NCBI RefSeq assembly: GCF_041714655.1
Contig: NZ_CP168219.1
Location: 3,224,001-3,288,000 of the forward strand
DNA: 64,000 nt
DNA from: Pseudoroseicyclus_A sp041714655
GTDB lineage: Bacteria; Pseudomonadota; Alphaproteobacteria; Rhodobacterales; Rhodobacteraceae
Direction: 5' to 3'
Within the stretch, counting starts at the first letter, position 1; each line of letters begins with the position of its first letter. Made by a program: the position numbers and the translations under genes. The notes under the pieces are model-generated. The model did no database searches, was not told where the DNA came from, and saw only the letters and a list, made by a program, of their open reading frames with translations. Positions 59,174-64,000 of the stretch are shown one piece after another.

Positions 59174-61351
59174 TCAGTTCGTGTAGTACTTGTTGCCGTA
59201 GCCGCCGTAGCCGTAGCCGTAATTCGCCCCGTAGCCGTAGCGGCGCATGCCGCGCGGGTTGATCTGGGTGAGCACGGTGCCGGTGACCTGCTGGCCGACC
59301 GTCTCGAAGAGCCTGAGCGCGTCGCGCACCTGATGGCGGCTGGTGTGATCCCACCTCACCGCGAAGACGACGGCATCGGCATTGCCGGCGATGATCCGCG
59401 CGTCGGGCACGATCAGGACGGGCGGCGTGTCGATGATGATGTAGTCGTAGACCTTGCGCACGCGCTCGCAGAAGTCGCGGAACCGCTCGGAGGAGAAGAC
59501 ATCGGCGGCGTTCGAGCTGGTCTTCTCGCCCGGCAGCACGTCGGCGCCCAGAAGGTCGCTCTTGATGACGGCCTCTTCGAGCGGCGTGTCGCCGGTGAGG
59601 ACGGAGACGAGCCCCCCCGTCTGCCTGTCGCCCTCGTCGCCGAAATACTGCGCCAAGGTCCGCCGGCGGATGTCGCCCTCGATCAGGAGCACGCGCTTGC
59701 CCATCGCCGCGAGGTTGTGGGCGAGCGCGATCGAGGTCGTGGTCTTGCCCTCGCCCTGCAGCGAGGAGGTGACCATGATGAGCTGCGGCGGGTTGTCGAT
59801 GTTCGAGAACATGATCGAGGTGCGCAGGTTGCGCACCGCCTCGGCGGCGGCCGAATTCGGCTTGTCGTGCAGATAGGTCAGGATCGCCCTCCGCTTGCGG
59901 CTGGGGAAAACCGGGAGCTGGCCGAGCACCGTTCGCCCGGTGATCGCCTCGAGGTCGCTGCCGGTGCGGAAGCTGTTCGCCCGCATCTCGCGGATCAGCA
60001 CGATGGCCACGCCAAGCATCAGGCCGAGTAGCACCGCCGCGGCTACGATGAGCTTCTTGTTCGGCGCGCTCGGCGCGCTGGGGACAACCGCCGCGGACAG
60101 GATCCGGCTGTCCGGCTGCAGGATGCCCTCCTGCGCCGCCGTCTCTTTCAGGCGGGTCAGGAAATACTCGTAGAGCAGCCGGCTCGCCTCGGCATCGCGG
60201 GTGAGCTGCTGCAGCTCGGTGAGCGCGCGGGTCTGGGCGAGGTAATCCGCCTCGATATCCGCCTCGGCCGTCTCGAAGGACGAAGCCTGCGAGCGGGCCC
60301 GCTCCAGCGCCAGCCGGTCGCGGGCGACGAGCTGGTCGAGCCGGGTCTCGAAGGCATCGGCTGCGCGGGTGTCGGTCCCGACCCGCCCCGCAAGCGCGGT
60401 GAGCTGGGAATCGCCGGTGATGGCGGCCTGTTCCTCGGGCGTGGCCCCCTCGAGCGCGGCGAGCCGCTCTTCCAGCGTGGTGATCTGCTCGCCTGAATCG
60501 GTGAGGCGGCTGCGCATCTCCTGCATCTGCCGCTCGAGAACGGCGATGGCCTCCGGCGAGACGAGCTCGTTCTCGGCGTTGAACTGGGTGACGCGGGCCT
60601 CCGCCGCCTCCAGCTCCGTCTCGAGCTCGGCGACCCGGTTCGACAGCCAGGTCGTGGCGCGCTCCGTCGCCTCGAATTTCACGGCCACCTGGTTCTGGAT
60701 GTATTCATCGACGATGGTATCGGCGATCAGCGCCGACTTGCCCGGCGAGGTCGTCGTCACCGTCACCTTGAAGACGTAGGAATTGGTCGGCGCGTTCGTG
60801 ACCTCGATATCTTCCAGAAGGTTCGAGATGACGACGTCCTGCACGCGCCCGGGCGTCCGTTCGACGGCCGCGAGCTGCGGGTCGGTCGGCGCGATGCCGA
60901 AGAGCGACTTCACCCAAAGCTTTACAGCCGCGACGCCGTTGTCGAGCCGGTTGGCGACCGTGTCTTCCTCCGGCACCTCGATATAGGGATTGAACTCCGG
61001 GTCTTCGGTCAGCTCGAGCCGTTCGACCACCCGGCCGATGAGGCTCCGGGCGCGGATGACCTCGATCTCGGAGGTCAGTTCGCTGGTGGTCCCGCCGAAG
61101 CCGCTGACCACGCTTTCCAGATCCACGACCATGCTCTGGTTCGGCTCGGTGATGACGGTGGCGGAGGCCGTGTATTTCGGCACGGCGACGAGATAGGCCT
61201 GCCAGATGCCGATCACCCCGGCGAGGAGGACGCAGGCCAGCACGATGATCTTGCCGCGCCAGATCGTCTGCAGGAGGGCACCGATGTCGATGAGGTCGTC
61301 GTCGGCCTGGGTTTCCGCGGCCTGGGGCGCGACTGAACTCATCTGAACCAT
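59174..61351 (-). CDS. Wzc-type polysaccharide co-polymerase / tyrosine autokinase
   Basis: A 725-residue inner-membrane protein controlling chain length and export of an exopolysaccharide. N-terminal Wzz domain with the first helix at about 37-55, a long periplasmic coiled coil (about 230-400), and a second helix (about 435-455). The cytoplasmic BY-kinase has Walker A SSLQGEGKTTTS near 535, A' VLLIEGDIRR and Walker B YDYIIIDTPPV. The last 24 residues contain eight tyrosines in YGYG-type repeats, the site of autophosphorylation. No wza or wzy lies in the window. Confidence 0.93.
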   Translation of the reverse strand: MVQMSSVAPQAAETQADDDLIDIGALLQTIWRGKIIVLACVLLAGVIGIWQAYLVAVPKYTASATVITEPNQSMVVDLESVVSGFGGTTSELTSEIEVIRARSLIGRVVERLELTEDPEFNPYIEVPEEDTVANRLDNGVAAVKLWVKSLFGIAPTDPQLAAVERTPGRVQDVVISNLLEDIEVTNAPTNSYVFKVTVTTTSPGKSALIADTIVDEYIQNQVAVKFEATERATTWLSNRVAELETELEAAEARVTQFNAENELVSPEAIAVLERQMQEMRSRLTDSGEQITTLEERLAALEGATPEEQAAITGDSQLTALAGRVGTDTRAADAFETRLDQLVARDRLALERARSQASSFETAEADIEADYLAQTRALTELQQLTRDAEASRLLYEYFLTRLKETAAQEGILQPDSRILSAAVVPSAPSAPNKKLIVAAAVLLGLMLGVAIVLIREMRANSFRTGSDLEAITGRTVLGQLPVFPSRKRRAILTYLHDKPNSAAAEAVRNLRTSIMFSNIDNPPQLIMVTSSLQGEGKTTTSIALAHNLAAMGKRVLLIEGDIRRRTLAQYFGDEGDRQTGGLVSVLTGDTPLEEAVIKSDLLGADVLPGEKTSSNAADVFSSERFRDFCERVRKVYDYIIIDTPPVLIVPDARIIAGNADAVVFAVRWDHTSRHQVRDALRLFETVGQQVTGTVLTQINPRGMRRYGYGANYGYGYGGYGNKYYTN

Positions 61352-61491
61352 GCTCTATACCTTTTCCACCGTTGCCCGGCAGAGCCCTCAATGACCCGGG
61401 CCACGCTGGCACTCTAGACAATTTGCGACTTTTGCAAAGGGGGTGGCGGGGTCCGCCCGGCGTGCCCCCCGCATGGCGCCGTCCTTGAGCG
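61352..61491. promoter_or_regulatory. promoter region of the wzc-like gene
   Basis: A less GC-rich 140-bp spacer upstream of the wzc-like start (minus strand). It contains an inverted repeat, TTTGC-AAAAGTC-GCAAA on the minus strand (near 61420-61437). Specific -35/-10 boxes cannot be fixed. Confidence 0.3.
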
Positions 61492-62313
61492 TCACCCCGC
61501 CTTCACCAGATCGTCGAGCGCCCGGAGCCGCGCCAGCAGCGCCGGCATCTCGGCGAGCGGCACCATGTTGGGCCCGTCGGAGGGCGAACGGGCCGGTTCC
61601 TCGTGAGTCTCGATGAAGAGCGCCGCGCAGCCGACGGCGATGGCGGCGCGGGCGAGCGGCGGCACGAACTCCGCCTGCCCGCCGGAAGAGCTGCCCTGCC
61701 CGCCCGGCAACTGCACCGAATGCGTCGCGTCGAAGACCACCGGCCAGCCGGTCTTCGCCATGATCGGCAGGGCGCGGAAGTCGCTCACCAGCATGTTGTA
61801 GCCGAAGCTCGCGCCGCGCTCGCAGAGCATGATCCGCTCGTTGCCGGTGCTCGCGATCTTGTCGGCGACATTGGCCATGTCCCAGGGCGCGAGGAACTGG
61901 CCCTTCTTGACGTTGATGGCGCAGCCCGTCTCGCCGGCCGCGAGCAGAAGGTCGGTCTGCCGCGACAGGAACGCCGGGATCTGCAGCACGTCGACCACCT
62001 CGGCGGCGCGGGCCACCTGCTCGGTGTCATGCACATCCGTCAGCACCGGCACGCCAAGCCGGGCCTTCACCTCGGCCAGCACCTCGAGCCCCCGCTCGAT
62101 CCCGAGCCCCCGCACCCCGCCGAGCGAGGAGCGGTTGGCCTTGTCGTAGCTGGCCTTGAAGATGAAGGGCGTGCGGGCCGCCTCCGCCGCCTCGGCGAGC
62201 CGCTCGCCCAGCATCAGCGCATGGTCCAGCGATTCAAGCTGGCAGGGGCCTGAGATGAGGGTGAAAGGGCGGTCGTTGCCGACGCGGAGCCCCCCGATCT
62301 CGACGGTCTTCAT
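61492..62313 (-). CDS. kdsA: 3-deoxy-8-phosphooctulonate (Kdo-8-P) synthase
   Basis: Condenses phosphoenolpyruvate and arabinose-5-phosphate into Kdo-8-phosphate. 273 residues. Landmarks: ISGPCQLES near residue 20, FKASYDKANRSSLGGVRGLG near 52, LTDVHD near 88 and VVFDATHSVQLPGG near 191. The residues are those of the non-metal or metal form; Asn in KANRSS points to the metal-independent class. Its ATG overlaps the kdsB stop. Confidence 0.96.
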   Translation of the reverse strand: MKTVEIGGLRVGNDRPFTLISGPCQLESLDHALMLGERLAEAAEAARTPFIFKASYDKANRSSLGGVRGLGIERGLEVLAEVKARLGVPVLTDVHDTEQVARAAEVVDVLQIPAFLSRQTDLLLAAGETGCAINVKKGQFLAPWDMANVADKIASTGNERIMLCERGASFGYNMLVSDFRALPIMAKTGWPVVFDATHSVQLPGGQGSSSGGQAEFVPPLARAAIAVGCAALFIETHEEPARSPSDGPNMVPLAEMPALLARLRALDDLVKAG

Positions 62314-63098
62314 TGGATCTCCCTCAGGGCGGCCTCGATGCGCGCCACATCGACGGGGTTGTTCAGCTCCCAGAACACCCGGCCCCGCGCCTCGACCTCG
62401 ACGCAGCGCATCGCCGCGCCGTTCTCGAGGAAGCGCAGCTGCTCCAGCCCCTCGAGCGCCTCCAGCGGGCCGACGGGCCACGACAGATAGCGGGCGAGGG
62501 CCGCCGGGCGGTAGGCATAGACGCCCACATGGTGGAAGACCGGCACCGGCCCGTCCGGCCCCCGCGAGCCGGTGTAGGGGATGACTTCCTTCGAGAAATA
62601 GAGCGCCTGCATCTGCCGCCCGAAGACGGCCGTCGTGCCACCGACGAGCCCGGCCCGCCGGTCCTCGAGGAAATTCGCCAGCGTCGCCTCGTCGCAGCGC
62701 AGGACCGGCGTCGCCGCCTCGACCTCCGGCCAGGCGCGCATCGCGTCGATCAACGCCTCGAGGAACCAGACCGGCGTCAAAGGCGCGTCGCCCTGCAGGT
62801 TGACGATCACGTCGGCCTCGAGCCCCGCCGTCGCCACGGCCTCGGCGCAGCGCTCGGTGCCATTCCGGCAGGCGGAGGAGGTCATGAGGACGGAGGCGCC
62901 GAAGCCCTCTGCCGCCGCGCGGATGCGCTCGTCATCGGTGACGACATGGACGGCGGCGACCCCGGGCACGGCCATCGCCACCTCCCAGCTTCTCTGGATC
63001 AGGCTCTTGCGGCCGTCGGGCCCCTCCAGCTCCACCAGCGGCTTGCCGGGATAGCGGGTCGAGGCGTAACGGGCGGGGATCAGGATGATCGCGCTCAT
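62310..63098 (-). CDS. kdsB: CMP-Kdo synthetase
   Basis: Activates Kdo with CTP to CMP-Kdo for lipid A core or capsule. 262 residues; N-terminal LIPARYASTRYPGKPL is the nucleotide loop, NLQGDAPL near residue 100 binds metal, and VFHHVGVYAYR lies near 185. The length is slightly above the typical 245-250. Its ATG at 63098 overlaps the end of the kdsD gene. Confidence 0.95.
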   Translation of the reverse strand: MSAIILIPARYASTRYPGKPLVELEGPDGRKSLIQRSWEVAMAVPGVAAVHVVTDDERIRAAAEGFGASVLMTSSACRNGTERCAEAVATAGLEADVIVNLQGDAPLTPVWFLEALIDAMRAWPEVEAATPVLRCDEATLANFLEDRRAGLVGGTTAVFGRQMQALYFSKEVIPYTGSRGPDGPVPVFHHVGVYAYRPAALARYLSWPVGPLEALEGLEQLRFLENGAAMRCVEVEARGRVFWELNNPVDVARIEAALREIQ

Positions 63099-64000
63099 GC
63101 GACGCCCGCGCGCAGGCAATCGTGGATATGGATGAGCCCGACCACGGCCGCGCCCTCCACCACGAAGAGCGACGAGATCTTCCGGGCGTTCATGAGCGCC
63201 AGCGCCTCGGAGGCGAGCGCGCCGGGGGCGATGGTGAGGGGCGAGCCGGTGGCGATCTCCCCAGCGGTCCGGTCGAGGAGGCCGGCGAGGTGCCGCCGGA
63301 GGTCGCCGTCGGTGATGATGCCGGTCAGCCGGCCCTCCTCCACGACGGCGGCGACGCCGAAGCCCTTGGCGGTGATCTCGAGGATGCCGTCGCTCATCGG
63401 GGTCTGCGGGGTGACCACGGGCAGCGCCGCGCCCTCATGCATGAGCGCCGCAACGGTCAGAAGCTGCGCGCCCAGCCGCCCGCCGGGGTGATAGGCGTGA
63501 AACGTCTCCTCCGCGAAGCCGCGCGCCCCCATCAGCGCCACGGCCAGCGCATCGCCAAAGGCGAGGGAGGCGGTGGTGGAGGAGGTCGGCGCCCGCCCCA
63601 TCGGGCAGGCCTCGGGCGCATCGGGGAGGGCGAGTACGATCTCCGCCTGCCGGCCGAGCGAGGATCCCGGCGCCTTGGTGACCGCGATGACGGGAATGTC
63701 GAAGCGGCCGGCATAGGTGAGCATGTCGGCGAGCTCGGCGGTCTCGCCGGAGTTGGAGATCGCGAGGATCACGTCGCCCGGCGCGATCATGCCGAGGTCG
63801 CCATGGCTCGCCTCGGCCGGATGCACGAATTGCGCCGGCGTGCCGGTGGAGGCGAAGGTCGCCGCCACCTTCCGCGCCACATGGCCCGACTTGCCCATGC
63901 CGGTGACGATGACGCGGCCCGGCGCCTCGCGGATGAGCCGCACCGCCTCCGCCGCCGGCGCGCCGAGGCCGCCGGCCAGCATCTGCAGCGCCTCCGCCTC
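63095..64000 (-). CDS. kdsD: Arabinose-5-phosphate isomerase (KpsF/GutQ), 5' end cut by window
   Basis: Makes arabinose-5-phosphate from ribulose-5-phosphate, the first step to Kdo. The visible part starts in the SIS domain (TGMGKSGHVARKVAATFASTG, HPAEASHGDLGM, ISNSGETAEL) and continues to two CBS domains (about the last 120 residues: GIITDGDLRRHL and MNARKISSLFVVE). The gene continues past 64000, so the start codon is not visible. kdsD-kdsB-kdsA in one overlapping run covers the Kdo pathway except the phosphatase KdsC. Confidence 0.93.
   Translation of the reverse strand, partial: EAEALQMLAGGLGAPAAEAVRLIREAPGRVIVTGMGKSGHVARKVAATFASTGTPAQFVHPAEASHGDLGMIAPGDVILAISNSGETAELADMLTYAGRFDIPVIAVTKAPGSSLGRQAEIVLALPDAPEACPMGRAPTSSTTASLAFGDALAVALMGARGFAEETFHAYHPGGRLGAQLLTVAALMHEGAALPVVTPQTPMSDGILEITAKGFGVAAVVEEGRLTGIITDGDLRRHLAGLLDRTAGEIATGSPLTIAPGALASEALALMNARKISSLFVVEGAAVVGLIHIHDCLRAGVA

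Noticed and set aside
1..64000. CRISPR arrays, complete insertion sequences, rRNA, prophage
   Set aside because: None seen: no regular spaced direct repeats, no transposase or integrase frame, no rRNA landmarks.

Overview
The window is one stretch of a very GC-rich chromosome (roughly 70% G+C by eye). It looks like an alphaproteobacterium of the Rhodobacterales (Rhodobacter/Paracoccus relatives). The evidence is a MipZ-type division ATPase, a bcsN-bcsA-bcsB-bcsZ cellulose operon, a spike-base protein of the rhodobacterial gene-transfer-agent family, the C-minus form of L31, and the alphaproteobacterial order rsfS-rlmH-gpmI-envC-ctpA-rppH. Taxonomy is inferred from gene content only. I recognise about 66 protein genes and two tRNAs. 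There are no rRNAs, no CRISPR array, no complete insertion sequence and no prophage.

Layout. 0-8 kb: uvrC, an FAD-linked dehydrogenase, a VTT-domain membrane protein overlapping a disulfide oxidoreductase, an orphan histidine kinase, tRNA-Met and tRNA-Arg. 8.4-16.5 kb: a c-di-GMP-controlled cellulose operon (bcsN-like lipoprotein, bcsA, bcsB, bcsZ, TPR protein) behind an 815-bp leader that contains two palindromes. 16.6-22.1 kb: small unknown genes, a LysR regulator, an unknown membrane-protein pair, mipZ and rpmE/rplS. 22.4-38.2 kb: an OmpA-like protein, ubiA, rsmE, gshA, a polyprenyl synthase, phbAB (polyhydroxybutyrate precursors), an EAL protein, tag and pgsA-moaD-moaE. 38.4-49.7 kb: accessory-looking genes, including a lower-GC island at 39.8-40.9 kb, a BNR-repeat protein, a CDF metal transporter, a YjbF/YjbH polysaccharide-export pair with divergent manC, and a lone spike-base gene. 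49.2-59.2 kb: the conserved rsfS...rppH cluster, an ABC-F ATPase, and a cupin plus HAD hydrolase. 59.2-64 kb: a Wzc-type tyrosine autokinase and the Kdo genes kdsA-kdsB-kdsD, the last cut by the window end.

A common theme is the cell surface: cellulose (bcs), a second exopolysaccharide (yjbFH, manC, wzc), Kdo synthesis, peptidoglycan remodelling (envC, ctpA) and c-di-GMP turnover (EAL protein, PilZ domain of BcsA). No glycosyltransferase cluster for the second polysaccharide lies in the window.

The least explained features are non-coding. A modular intergenic repeat of about 275 bp is present four times (2.06, 36.6, 54.5 and 57.8 kb). A second, shorter repeat family built on G/C-run hairpins is present three times plus one degenerate copy, and one copy is translated as part of the envC N-terminus. 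Two back-to-back perfect palindromes follow uvrC. Gene order suggests that a large inversion separated uvrC from pgsA-moaD-moaE.
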